Assembly: GCA_028571685.1 (NCBI GenBank)
Contig: CM053141.1
Span: 134,630,833 to 134,694,832 of the forward strand
Direction of reading: 5' to 3'
Length of the DNA stretch: 64,000 nt
DNA from: Heterohyrax brucei
Taxonomy: Eukaryota > Chordata > Mammalia > Hyracoidea > Procaviidae
Within the stretch, counting starts at the first letter, position 1; each line of letters starts with the position of its first letter. Positions 22,206 through 33,516 of the stretch are shown in pieces. Position numbers and translations under genes: made by a program. The notes under the pieces are model-generated. The model ran no database searches and was not told the DNA's origin. It saw only the letters and a program-made list of their open reading frames with translations.

Positions 22206-22604
22206 GAAAGAATTAAAGGAGATACATGGTGATGACTCGATGGCACTTGGCTTGGCTGGCTAATCTTAATTATCCCTACCTGTAAATTTCAAGTTGAGTT
22301 ATTAAAGTAGTATCTTATAGACTTGTGCAGGGATAGAGGTGGTTGAGGAGAGCACTGGCCCATCCCATACCTCTTCCGATAGATTGGTGTCACTTTTACC
22401 TATATATTTTCAAATGTTTCTGTGTAAGATTTTGCTTGAAGGAGAAGAAAAGACGTTGTGCTATCAAAACAACCTTCTTTGCCCCTGCGAAAAGTTATTT
22501 GAAAATTGTTGCTCTTTTTCTTCTTTCGTTTTGTTGGTTTGTAGACAAATTTCCTTTATTATATATGTGATTGTTGATTGTCAGTTACCTGAGAAGCTGG
22601 TTAA

Positions 22605-22741
22605 TATAGTGGTTGTTGGGTGCCTGCAAGGCATTTCCAACTCATAGGGACGCCATGTGATAGAGCAGAACTGCTTCGTAAGGTTTCCTAGGCTGTGATC
22701 TTTATGGATGCTGATTGCCAGGTCTTCCTCCTGCATAGCTG
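22605..22741 (-). mobile_element. AfroSINE, long form, antisense, 5' truncated
   Basis: Tail ttgttgggtgcctgcaagg, then gtttcctaggctgtgatctt and ccaggtcttcctcctgca, which is the long-form middle. The copy stops before the tRNA-like head and joins a 75-bp sequence that recurs at 24116. Confidence 0.75.
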
Positions 22742-22816
22742 CTCTCCTTTCAAAATATGCATAATGGCACACCAGAGACAATTCCTAACATAAAATTACT
22801 TCATATGGAAGGTGGT
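22742..22816 (+). repeat. 75-bp direct repeat, left copy
   Basis: Begins ctctcctttcaaaatatgca and matches 24116-24190 at 72 of 75 positions without gaps. It abuts the truncated 5' end of an AfroSINE. Confidence 0.9.
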
Positions 22817-22849
22817 AGATTCACACTGAGCTCTTAAATGTTGCATAAC

Positions 22850-23085
22850 AGAGATCCTTAGCATAGTAGCTAAAATATGATGTTACAACTAGATAAACCT
22901 AGTTTCAAGTCCTAGTTCTATCACTTTGTTTATGATACATTAAGGATGTTATTTAATCCTCATGAACCTCTGTTTTCTTAGATTTAAAACTAGAAGATTG
23001 TATCACAAATTTCTTAGTATAGAGTTAATATTATAAAACACTTAGCGTGGTACGTGGTACATAGTAGTTATTAATTGTAGTTATT
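22850..23085 (+). mobile_element. MIR SINE, sense
   Basis: tRNA-like part (agcatagtagctaaaat, tttcaagtcctagttctatc), MIR core (cctctgttttcttagattta) and 3' end (cttagcgtggtacgtggtac) in order. Confidence 0.75.
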
Positions 23086-23424
23086 AACTACTACAATTAA
23101 CATTGCCATTAATAGCAATAATAATAATGATAAATCTTTGAGTGGAAGTATAGAGCTTTATAGTCTATATTCTTTACGTTGGAATTCAAGATTTATCTCA
23201 CTCCCATGTCAGTTTCCCTGACTAGTATTATTTACATTGATTTTAAACAATTACATTACTACTTTGTGCCAAATTCTTCAATTATACTAGGTCATGGGAG
23301 CAGGAAAGCCAACTAGCTACAGATAGTAGTCTGTTTTTTCATGTTATCTTTTTTTCTGTTTATTGTCTGACACTGTTTCTCTCCCATTTCTTTCCCTGTG
23401 ACTCTAGTGGGTAATGCTTTCTTC
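23086..23424. other. Intronic sequence without recognisable elements
   Basis: A short A/T-rich (aataat)n stretch near 23115-23130; otherwise nothing recognised. Confidence 0.4.
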
Positions 23425-23915
23425 TTTTTTCTTTTAATTGCATTTTAAATGAAAATATAACATAACAAACTAGTTTCTCATTAAACAGTTAATACACATA
23501 TTGTTTAATGACATTGGGCAACAACTCCACAACATGTCAGTGCCCCCCCTTCTCAACTTTGAGTTCACCATCACCAGTTTTCTTGTTTCCTCCTGTCTTT
23601 TAATCTTTGCCTCTGGGCTGATGTGCTCCTTTATTCTCTTTTTGTTTTATAGGCCTTTCCAGTCTTTGGAAGGGTAAACCTCAGGAGTGACTTCATTACT
23701 GAACTACAAGTGTGTCTGGGGACCATATTCTTGGGGTTTTGTCTAATCTCTGTCAGGCCAGAATTTTGTTCTGTATTTTTCTCCATCTCTGATCAGGACC
23801 CTCTCTTGTGATCCCTGTTAGAGCAATTAGTGGTAGTAGCTGGGCTCTGTCTGGTTATACTGAACTCAGTCTCGTGGAAGCCATTGTGATGTGGTGCATT
23901 AATCCTTTGGGTTCA
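23425..23915 (-). mobile_element. L1 3' UTR fragment, antisense (older subfamily)
   Basis: Shares its opening (tttctcattaaacagttaat, cacatattgtttaatgac) and later blocks with the fragments at 30528, 45224 and 53385. 5' truncated. Confidence 0.75.
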
Positions 23916-24115
23916 TTTTGTCCAATAGTTAATCCTTTCTGTGGTCTTTTTGATTGAACATGTTCTGTGGAGGTAGTTAAGTAGTCTCTCAAAAAATCTT
24001 ACACAGCTATCCTGATAGCAGAAGTATTCATACTTGATGATGAGATAAAAACATTTTAATAGTGTTTTCCTTTCTACTTTCAAATAAGTTGTAGTCCTTG
24101 TGTACTTATGTAATA

Positions 24116-24190
24116 CTCTCCTTTCAAAATATGCATAATGGCACAACAGAGACAATTCCCAACATAAAATTACTTCATATGGAAGGTGTT
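24116..24190 (+). repeat. 75-bp direct repeat, right copy
   Basis: Second copy of the sequence at 22742-22816, lying in otherwise unique intron; this is probably the original location. Confidence 0.9.
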
Positions 24191-25639
24191 ACTTCTTTAC
24201 CATAAGCTAATAAATATAAATGTCACAGTAATAATTTGCTAACAAAAAATTTATGTGTGTTTGCAGCTAAATCTCTGTCACCGAAAATACAAGGTTCAAA
24301 TGCATTTGTTTTATTTATGAGAAGTACATCGGGTCAGTTCTTACAGAGTATTCCTCTGTTTAAAATGTTATAATTTGCTGCCTGAAATATTTTGAGTATA
24401 CAAAATAAAGATTAGTCTGTGTAAATTTAAATTAATGACTTAAGTGAGTACTATGTCAATAAAATAACGCAACTAATGTGGTCAAGTTTAATCAATAGTT
24501 AGTAGTTGATTGACTTGGAAAAGAAGTTTGAAGTGATTTGTAAGTTTGGTTAATAGGGTATTATATGAATTTAATTTTAAATAACTTTGAAGTCATGTAA
24601 ATTATCTAGATGAATACATCTGAAAGGTAGTTGCAAGTAAAGCATTGAGACTCAAGAGAGAAGAGTTGGTGTTGCCAGTAATAGTATTTAATGTTGGAAA
24701 ATTTTGGTTCTTTATCTCACTTAATGTAAAATTGAGTATCAGATGCCTGTATTTGAAAACAGGAAACTCTAATTTCTGATGGTTTTACAGTGTCTGAGAT
24801 AGTGGTAACTAGTTAACTGTGATAGGCTGTAATGGCAGTTCCCAGAAGGACTTGCTGAAAAGTTCTCCTAAGTGTATCTGCAGAATACATTTTTTTTTTG
24901 TTTGTTTGTTTTTTTAATGTTGCGCTTTTGTTCTTCATTTATTGGTTTATGTTGAGGGCTGTGCCAGATGTAAATGTTTTCTTCAAATCTCCTCTATTGT
25001 GAAACTTAAGTTAGCCACCGAAGGACTTTACTTGAGCTGGGTTGGAACAGGGAACATTGAGAAACAGATTAACTGGATTTATTTTGGGTTAGTTAGCAAT
25101 TCTATTTTTCTTAGCTAAGGAAAAGTTAAAAAAAAACATGAGTTGTTCGCTTTTGCATCACAGAAGTTAGTTTTCAATTAGAACAAGTACAAGCAAATAG
25201 AATTGTAAACTATCCAGGATCACATGGCCTCTGTTTTTCTGAAAGTGAAAGGTTTGAGGAGAATCACAAGCAACAGAAGTAGGGTGAAAAACAGCCACCT
25301 CTATAGCAAAACTTCTCTTTCCTTCCTTTCTCAGTCTCTGCTCTATAATTATTGTCTTGAAGAAGAAGGCTGGCAGACTGTGAATTTGCGTAATCATGCA
25401 CCTAGACAAAAAGAGATCTGGCAACTCTAGAACTTGATAAAATTGGGTTGAGTGTTTTCTTCTGTTGTACTAATTGAAATAATCAGAGACTGTAATAGTT
25501 TTAATAAATTTTGGATTATCAATTCTTGAAAAAGTTTTTACTAAAACTCATAAATGTATATGAAAATGTGTATTTGTTCATTAATTTTTAAGTTTGTATC
25601 AATACTGTGGTGTATTTTAAAAAAGCAGTTTTGGATTAA
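24191..25639. other. Intronic sequence without recognisable elements
   Basis: No repeat family or exon is recognised. A T-rich run lies at 24891-24916. Confidence 0.45.
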
Positions 25640-26410
25640 AATGATAGGCAAAGATTTTCTGAATAGGATATTAAAAGTGCTGTTGTAAAAGAAAAAGAAT
25701 GATAAATTGGACCTCATGGAACTTAAAGTTTCTGCTAATCGAAAAATGATAGTAAGAAAATTAATAGCCACACCATATGTAGGGAAAACATTCATAATAT
25801 ATATAGCTGACAACTAATACACAATATATATCCTGGATTCTTATAAATAAATAAAGATGAGCAACTCAATAAAAAAATGGGAAAAAGTCTTAAAAAGATA
25901 AACTTCATGAGAGAATGTATGTGAATGGCTAGTAAGCACATGGAAAGATGCTTTTAACATCATTTGTCATTAGTAAAAATAAATTTATATCCCAGTGAAA
26001 TCTCATTTCACGTCCACTGCCCACTAGAGTAGCTAAAAGTAAAACAGCTAGTAGTAGTGAATATTCATGAAGATAATGGAGCAATTGAAACTCTCATACA
26101 CTGTTGGTGTGAGTCTAAAATGGCACAGTCACTTTGGAAAATGAACAGTTTCTTAAAACCTGTAACAACCCAGCAGTTCCACTCAGTGGCAATGAAAACA
26201 TATACTCACAGTAAGACTTGCACGAGACTGTTCATAGCAGCTTTATTTATAATAGTTATAACTCAGAAATCTAAAACTTTCCATGAAAACAGATAAATTG
26301 TGTATATTTATTTAGTGGAATAATAGTACTAAAAAGCAATAATATGGCAATAGCATGGATGAATCTCAAACACATTATGTTGTGTGAAAAAGGCCAGATG
26401 CATACATATA

Positions 26411-26947
26411 AGGACAGCCAATTAAGTTGGTGAACTCATCCTACAAAAGTGCTACTTGCCTTATTGCTGACTGTCACTACAGTCACCTTTGAAGTACTTC
26501 CGTTGAGAAGCTATGCACCAACACCAGCACCTAGGCCACCCTTCTAAGCAATTTTGGAACTCTTTCTGCAGTGGCCATCGGAGCTGTCATCGTATTAACC
26601 TTGATGTTCTGAATGTCATCAAAATGTCTTCCTTTCAATATTTCCTTTATCTTCAGGTAAAGAAAAAAGTCACTGGATGCTAGATCAGGTAAGTAGGGAG
26701 GGTGTTTCAGTACGGTTATTTATTTACTGGCTAAAAACTTCCTCACAAACAAGTGTATAAGTTCATGAACTTACCATGTTGACACTATGCACAATGGCCA
26801 TTCTAGAAAGAGTTACAAAATTGCTTTGGTGCTGGCTTTGGTGCATAGCTTCCCAAGGGAAGTACTTCAAGGTGACTGTAGCAATACTGGGCAATGAGGT
26901 ATGTAACAATTAGAACAATTAAGTTTGCATACTTAATTGTTGGACCT
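26411..26947 (-). mobile_element. Non-autonomous mariner with long inverted arms, copy 1
   Basis: Ends aggacagccaattaag and its inverted counterpart cttaattgttggacct. The first ~170 bp and last ~180 bp are imperfect reverse complements (shared arm phrase gaagctatgcaccaa). Between them, on the minus strand, lies the C-terminal part of a mariner transposase: PPYLPDLASSDFFLY followed by ILKGRHFDDIQNIK. It lies inside the old L1. The N-terminal and central transposase are missing, so it cannot move itself. Confidence 0.8.
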
Positions 26948-26967
26948 CATATAAAATATGTACTACA

Positions 26968-27016
26968 TAATATCTGTATGAGTTGGAATCAGTTGCTGTG
27001 GGTTTGGTTTTTATAT
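26968..27016 (+). mobile_element. AfroSINE tail fragment, sense
   Basis: Only the last ~45 bp are present: tatgagttggaatcagttgc and gtgggtttggttttt. Confidence 0.5.
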
Positions 27017-27129
27017 AATATAATTTATATAAAATTCCAGAACAGGCAAAAACTAATCCAAATATACTAAAAATCAGAAAGTGATTACCTCTGAGGGAGG
27101 GAAATGTTCTACAGGTTGTTTGGGGGTAG

Positions 27130-27293
27130 TTAAAAAAAAAACACAGGCAGACCTACTGCTGTTGAGTCCATTGCAACTCCTAGCAACCAGATAGGATTTC
27201 CAAGAAAGGCTCTAAATCTTTTTGGAAGGAGACTGCTGTATCTTTTTCCCTTGGAACACTGGTAGTTTTGAACCTTTTGGTTAGCAGTTGGCA
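27130..27293 (-). mobile_element. AfroSINE, long form, antisense
   Basis: An A-run then the reversed tail and middle (gctctaaatctttttggaag, gactgctgtatctttttccc) and the reversed tRNA-like part (accttttggttagcagttgg). It lies 3 bp from a sense AfroSINE, giving a tight inverted pair. Confidence 0.75.
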
Positions 27294-27296
27294 GTG

Positions 27297-27468
27297 GCTT
27301 TACAGAAATCTTGGAGGTGTAGTGGTTAAGTGCTACAGCTGTTATCTGAAAGATTGACAGTTTGAATCCACCAGGCACTCATTGGATCAGGGCAGTTCTA
27401 TTCTGTCCTGTCGGGTTGCTGTGAGTTGGAATCCACTCAGCAGCAGCAGGTTTGCTGTTTGGTTTAAA
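27297..27468 (+). mobile_element. AfroSINE, short form, sense
   Basis: tRNA-like head (tggaggtgtagtggttaagt), ccaccaggcactcattgg, and tail gagttggaatccactcagca. Confidence 0.85.
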
Positions 27469-27884
27469 GGGATATATGCTGTTAACAAAACTGGTAAACT
27501 TAACACTTAAGAACTGTGTTTTTGATTATATGTAACTTATACCTGATTATAAAAATTAAAAAAGATACATTGCTACTGTCAGAGTTTTCATATCTCCATC
27601 TTTGTTCTCTCTTACTTTTCTCTGACTTGATTTTAACCTTTACATCAGAAATTTACATGTTCAGAGGAGAATTTCTGAGAATGAAAGAAATGGAATAAAG
27701 GCACCATACCCCACTCATGAATGTTTGGAGCATACTCTTTTGGAGGGTCAATGAGTCAAACAAAATAATTTCCTGATATGTGATCTAGTAGCCCCTTAAC
27801 CGTGTACATATTTATGGCATCAATTTGTTTTACCTTAAATATAAAATTTATTTTTATACGGCTTTAACCTTAGAGCAGAGCTTT

Positions 27885-28042
27885 GATGAGACATGCAATG
27901 GTTAGGAGCTACAGTTGCTAAAAAAAAAGGTTGGCAGTTTGAATCTACCAGCTGCTGCTTTGAATCTCTGTGGGGCAGTTCTGCCCTGTCCTATAGGGTT
28001 ACTATAGGCAGAATCGACTTGACAGCAGTGGGTAGGTAGGTA
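27885..28042 (+). mobile_element. AfroSINE, sense
   Basis: Diverged head (atgcaatggttaggagctac), body (ctgtggggcagttctgccct), tail (agaatcgacttgacagcagt) and a (gtag)n end. It lies about 140 bp upstream of coding exon 3. Confidence 0.8.
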
Positions 28043-28180
28043 GGTGATTTTGGTGAGAGACAAAGATGCCTAATAAAATATTATTACAATCTACAAATTT
28101 GACACTAAGATTTTAGCATTTGAAATTAGGTCCTGGTGTTCTTTCAGTAATTCAATTCTATTTTTTTTTTTTTAAATTAG

Positions 28181-28250
28181 GAACCCATGAAATCCAGAGC
28201 ACCACAGCTACACTTGGAATACAGATTCTATAAGCAATTAGGATCTGGAG
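28181..28250 (+). CDS. CSNK1G3: CSNK1G3 coding exon 3 (residues 74-96)
   Basis: Seventy nt encoding residues 74-96, from [10 protein letters not shown] to YKQLGSG, plus the first base of codon 97. It covers the end of the beta-3 strand and helix alpha-C; Glu86 in [10 protein letters not shown] is 14 residues after Lys72, the same spacing as the Lys38/Glu52 pair of CK1-delta. The EPMKS wording, with Met at position 76, again fits gamma-3; gamma-1 has EPIKS as I recall. The acceptor is t-rich followed by taaattag at 28180; the donor is g|gtaaga at 28250|28251. The phase runs from 0 to 1. Confidence 0.95.
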
Positions 28251-28547
28251 GTAAGAGCTTCTGTTTAATTTTTAAATTGGATTAAAATGGATTGTCATGG
28301 TATTACCTCTTTAGGTTCAAGAGGTAATATTTTCAATTTGTTGAGAAGAAGCATTTGTTAACACTTATTAGACTTTTTTTCCTAAAGTCTTAATGTAATT
28401 CTGTTTTTACTTGAACTGTAACATTTTGAGAGCCCCTCATTTCTGTTAGTGCTAATGTGAGTAAAGGTATTTTGAAAAAATTGCATATGATTTCCATATC
28501 TTTAGCCATTTTGGCAAGATTGTAGCTATTAAAATGACTTCTGGTAT

Positions 28548-29005
28548 TGTGGTAGGCTGAAGATGGCCCCCAAGAAATAGATCTGTGCCATAATTCCTGG
28601 AGCCTGTAAATGTTACCTTAGGGCAAAAACTGCAGATGTGACTGAGGGAGGGATTTTGATGGAGACAGTTTTCTGGGTTATCCAAGTAGGTCCTCAAATA
28701 CAGTCACAGAGGTCTTGATATAAGAGACACAGAGCAGATTTCACACACAGCAAGAGCAGGCAATAAACAATGGAGGCAGAGGTTGGAGTGATACGGTTAT
28801 AGGCCAAAGAATGATAGTATTCGCGAAAACTCAAAGAGGCACGGAACATATTACCTGAAGTCTCTGGAGGGAATAGGGCCATGCTGATCCCTTTATTTGA
28901 CCTGGCGAACATGATTTTACACTGGCATTAGTGAATAATTTCTATTGTTTTAATCCACTATGTCTGTGGTACTTTGTTAAAGCAGTGCTAGGAAACTAAT
29001 GTACA
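28548..29005 (+). mobile_element. MLT1-type MaLR LTR, sense
   Basis: Starts tgtggtaggctgaagatggc and continues with atgttaccttagggcaaaaa; it ends with ctttgttaaagcagtgctag and gaaactaatgtaca. This is the full layout of an MLT1 LTR. It is old and its target-site duplication is no longer visible. Confidence 0.8.
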
Positions 29006-30527
29006 TTCACATAAACTCTGAATCTGAGTGAGCGGCTGTGTTGTGCTAAAATGGAAAGAATAATGGAAACGTTTTCTGTTGTATAGTGTATATCCTGAAG
29101 CTTTCTACAGCTCTGCCTTGTTTTGCTCCTGCCTGTTCTAATATGTGTCATGATTTTGTTTTTGCAGTTTCTTACTAAGTAGAGGTACTTTGTTTTCACA
29201 GACTTGATGATATATCTTTTATGAGCATGTGTTTCTGGTTGCTAGGACTGTTTATTTTTTAATAGATATTGGTTTTGCCTTTTTTCCACCCTCTAAGAGC
29301 ATACTCTCCAAATGAGTGGTCAATATGTTTGAATTTTTGTATTAATGCATTCAATACTGTAAAATTTTTATAGTATGTATTTATGTCTTCTGTATACAGC
29401 CTCAGATCTAACAAGATTTTCGCTGGTAATTCATTACTAGGCATGAATAATTCTGGACCTGAAAATTGGGGAAAAATCATATTATTTCTTGTAATGATAC
29501 ATTTAACAAATGCCCACCTGTAAGTAATGGAAGTACTTTTTAAGATCGTCAAAGGACAGTTCTGGCACAAAGTACTCAGCAGTCTTTATGAGTGTTAGAC
29601 TTCCTGCCTGATTGAGTCACTTAAATGGAATGCTGAAGTAGAAAATGGAGTATTAAGTGAAATTAATTTTGGAAGAGTAAGGGTGTATTTTTTAATTAAT
29701 ACATGAATTTTATATTCTTACTCATTCTTTTGTTTGAAATTTATTTATTGTGATTGAGTGAATTCTTACCCATTGTTGAGCTTTTCCTCAAGAAAAAGAT
29801 TTGTCTTGAAAATTAGGACATTAGTGAGCATTTCTGAAAATTACTGATTTCAGAAGTTATCACAACTAATTTTCCTGTAGTTATGGTAAAAACCTTTTTA
29901 TAGTAGTCTGAGACAAAAATAATTTCAGAACAGTGGAATTGAGAGTTGACAGTGGGGAGGGATAAGTTATACTGTAGATGTAAATTACTGTGCATCTGAG
30001 AACAAATACATGCAAAAGCTTGCCTTTGCCCGTGAATTGAATTACACCACAGAATAACTAAATACCTTAATCAGTAGACACAGCTAGGAATTTAACACCC
30101 TCGTTATCCTTCCTTCTGAGCCTTCTTTCCGAGTCCCCACTCTTGCTTGGTTGTATTTCCTCTTATTACCTTCCAAAAATTCTCTTCCTCTGGCTTTGCC
30201 TACCATGTTTTGCTTGCTGTAGTGGGTTTTTTTTGCTTTGGGTGCCCTCGTTCTCCAACATATTGACAAAGTTTGTTACTTGCAACTTTTCCTAACTCTT
30301 AACACTTTAATTTGTTTGCTGAGTGATAAAACTGACCAGACTTGTCCTGGGAAATGAGATTCTGTTTGCTTTATTTTCTGGGCTTTTCTTTTTCTTTTTT
30401 TAAATCTCTTGATTTTATATGTCAGTGATACGAAATTATTGTTGAAATACTTAATAATCATCAAAGAAGTCACTGAATATATGAATTCATAAAACAATAT
30501 GGATCTCAAAGAGTGATTTAGACTACT
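29006..30527. other. Intronic sequence without recognisable elements
   Basis: No repeat family, exon or RNA gene is recognised. The longest frame (103 codons antisense at 29259-29570) has no motif. Confidence 0.45.
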
Positions 30528-33310
30528 TTATTATTTTTCATTGCACTTTAGATGAAGGTTTATAGAACAAACTGACTTCTCTTTAAACAGTTAGTATGCA
30601 TACCGTTTTGTGACATTGGTTACCAACCCTATGACATACCAACGCTTTCACTTCTCAACCTTGGGTTCTTTATTACTAATTTTCCTATCCTGTCTTGCCT
30701 TCTAGTTCTTCCCCTGCGCCAGTATGCCCTTTTGGTTGTGTTTTGTTTCATGGGCTGAAAGTTGAACCTCAGGAATGATTTCATTACTGAGCTAAAAGGG
30801 TTTATCTGGGGGTTTCTCCAGTCTCTGTCAGGCCACTAAGTCTGGTCTTTTTTCTTTTTTTTACCCATGAGTTAGAATTTTATTCTACCTTTTTTTCCAG
30901 CTGTGTCTGGAACCATCTGTTGAGATCATTGTCAGAACATCGATGGTGGGAGCCAGGCACCATCTAGTTGTGCTTGCCCCAGTCTGGTAGAGGCTGTGGT
31001 AGTTATGGTTCATTAGTTCTTTGGACTAAGCTTACCCTTGTGTCTTTGGTTTTCTTCATTCTCTGTTATTCCCAGTAGGATGAGACCAGTGGAGCATCTT
31101 AGATGGCCATTCACAAGATTTAAGACCCCAGATGCTGCCTACTTAGCCAAGTAGAATAGAAAACATTTTCTTTATGAACCGTGTTATGCCAGTTGAGTTA
31201 GATGTTCCTCAAGAACATAGTGTCAAGGTCCTCAGGGTAGTAATTTGGTCCTTCACTTTGGCTGTGATTATGAAATCATGATGATGTTAAGAGCTCTGGC
31301 TGTTAACCACAAGGTTCTTATTTCTCTAGGGTATATGCCCAGGAATGGGATTGCTGAATCATGTGTTATTTCTATTTCTTGCTTTCAAAGGAAGCATCGT
31401 ATCATTTTCCAAAATGTTTGTACTGTTTCATATTTCCACCAGTGATGCGTAAGAGTGCCAGTCTTTCCGTAGACTTCCCAACATTTGTTACCCTCCTTTT
31501 TTCACTTTGTGCCAGTAATGATGGAGTGAAGTGGTATCTTACTGTGGTTTTGATTTGCATGTCTCTAATGGTTAGTGATTGCAAGTATTTCATCATATGT
31601 CCATTAGATTCTTGAATGTCTTCTTTGGTGAAGTGTCTGTTCATTTCATTTGCCTATTTTTTAAATGAATTATTTGTCTTGTTGTAGAGATGTTGGATTT
31701 CCCTTTAGATTTTAGAGAGTAGACTTTAGTCAGGCTTTTCATAGCCCCTTTTTTCCCTCCAATCTGTAGATTCTCCTTTTATTCTCTTGGTGAAGCCTTT
31801 TCATGAGCATATGTTTAATTTTTAGAAGATCACAGTTACTTAGCTTATCTTCTAGAGTTTGTGTATTGTTAGTTATGGTTTGTATCTTGTTAATGCCATG
31901 TTTTAGGGCCTCTAGCATTGATCCTGTGTTTTCTTCTATGATCTGTATAATTTTTGGTTTTATATTTAGGTCTTTAATCAATTTTGAGTTAATTTTTGTA
32001 TGGCATGAGGTATTGTTTTGCAGATGAACATTTGGTTTTGCCAGCACTATTTGTTTAAAAGACTGTCATTTCCCCATTTCATGGATTTGGGGCCTTTTGT
32101 CAAAGATCAGGTGACCATCAATAGATGGATTTACATCTATGTTCTTAATTCTGTTCCAGTGGTCAGTGTATGTGCTGTTATACCAGAACCAGGCTGTTTT
32201 GACTCCCGTGGCTGTATAGTAGGTTCTGAGGTTAGGTGTTACAAGCTTCTACTTTATTTTTTCCCTTTAGCAGTCCTTTTTCAGGGGCTCTTCTCATTCT
32301 ATATAAAGTTATTGGTTAGCTTTTCCATGTCTTTAAGGAATGCTATTGGTATTTGAATTAGGATTACCTTGTATTTATAAATTGGGTAGAATTAACATTT
32401 CCAGAGTTTGAATCTACTTGTCTATGAACATGGTATGTTTTCCCAGTTTTGTAGATCTCTTTGGTTTCTGCAGTAGTGTTTTCTAGTTTTCTTTGTATAG
32501 GTCTTCTATATCCCTGGTTAGATTTATTCCTAGATATTTTATTTTTTTAAGGGCTTTGTAAATGATACTGTTTTCCTGATTTCTTTTTTTATTGTTTTCT
32601 TTCTTGATGTACTGGAATCCAGCTGGTTTTTGTGTATTTATCTTGTATTGTGCTACTGTACTGAATCTTTTCATTAGTTCTAGTAATTTTCTTGTGGTGT
32701 CTTTTGGGTTTCTGTGTACAGCATCATATCTGCAAATAGAGGTAGTTTTATTTCTTCATTATCAGTTTATGTGTACTTTATGTTTTCTGCCTTATTTCAC
32801 TAGCTAGGATTTCTAGCACAATGCTAAATAGCAGTGGTGATAAAGAGAATCCTTGTCTTGCTCAAGGGTGGTGTTTTCAGCTTGTCTCTGTTAAGCATGA
32901 TATTGGCTGTTGGTTTTGTATAGATACTTTTTATTATGTTGAGTAATTTCCCTTCTATACTGATTTTACTGAGAGTTTTTGTTAGCAACAGATGTTGGAC
33001 TTTGTTGAATACCTGTTCTGCATCAGTTGAAATGATCATGTGATTTTTTAAATTATGTAGTAGATTAAAAAGAAAACAAAAAAATAAATCTGTTGCCATT
33101 GAGTTGATTCTGATTCATAGTGACTCTATAAGTCAGAGTAGAACTACCCCATAGATTTTCGAGGGAGCTCCTGGCAGATTTGAACTGCTGACCTTGTGGT
33201 TAGCAGACATGGCACTTAACCACTATACCACCAGGGTTATTGGACTATCCTTGTGTAGCTGATATGAATCCCACTTGGTTGTGGAAAACCGCCTTTTTTT
33301 AAATCCTGTA
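30528..33310 (-). mobile_element. L1, antisense, 5' truncated
   Basis: Reversed 3' UTR at 30528-31240 (older subfamily), then reversed ORF2 C-terminal region and RT from about 31320 to 33065, and a final piece at 33238-33310 beyond an AfroSINE. Fragments of the L1 protein are readable on the minus strand (for example [12 protein letters not shown] and STDAEQVFNKVQH). Frameshifts and stops are many. A small AfroSINE remnant lies at about 31270-31316. Confidence 0.8.
33075..33237 (-). mobile_element. AfroSINE, antisense, in the L1
   Basis: Tail aaaaataaatctgttgccat, body ctccatag-like ccccatagattttcgaggg, head acttaaccactataccacca. The L1 reading resumes on its right side. Confidence 0.85.
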
Positions 33311-33339
33311 AAAAAAAATCTGTGCTAGTAAGTTATATT

Positions 33340-33516
33340 TTGGAAACCCTGGTGTCATAGTAGTTAAGTGCTACAGCTGCTAACTGAAAGGTCAGCAGCT
33401 CACATCCTCCAGGCACTCCTTGGAAACTCTTTGGGGTGGTTCTTCTCCTACCTTTAGGGTTGCTGTGAGTTGGACCCAACTCGACAGTAGTGAGTTTGAG
33501 TTTTTTAATGAGTTAT
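33340..33516 (+). mobile_element. AfroSINE, short form, sense
   Basis: Head ggaaaccctggtgtcatagt, join ccaggcactccttggaaact, tail tggacccaactcgacagtag. It lies 103 bp from an antisense copy. Confidence 0.85.

Larger units (their letters stand above)
25640..27570 (+). mobile_element. Old L1 (ORF2 end and 3' UTR), sense, interrupted
   Basis: One of few L1s in gene orientation. It carries the end of ORF2 (about 25680-26330, including agttccactcagtggcaatg and ttcatagcagctttattta), then after a mariner insertion the 3' UTR (27035-27120, ccagaacaggcaaaaactaa) and L1 end (27495-27567, acacttaagaactgtg, cttatacctgattataaaa). A mariner (26411-26947) and two AfroSINEs interrupt it. Confidence 0.75.

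Noticed and set aside
22742..24190. The 75-bp repeat pair as a two-unit CRISPR-like or satellite array
   Set aside because: Only two copies 1.3 kb apart, with a MIR and L1 between them; this is a vertebrate intron.
31402..31644. 80-codon antisense frame with LINE-like peptide
   Set aside because: It is an open segment of a degenerate L1 ORF2, already covered by the 30528-33310 element, not a separate gene.
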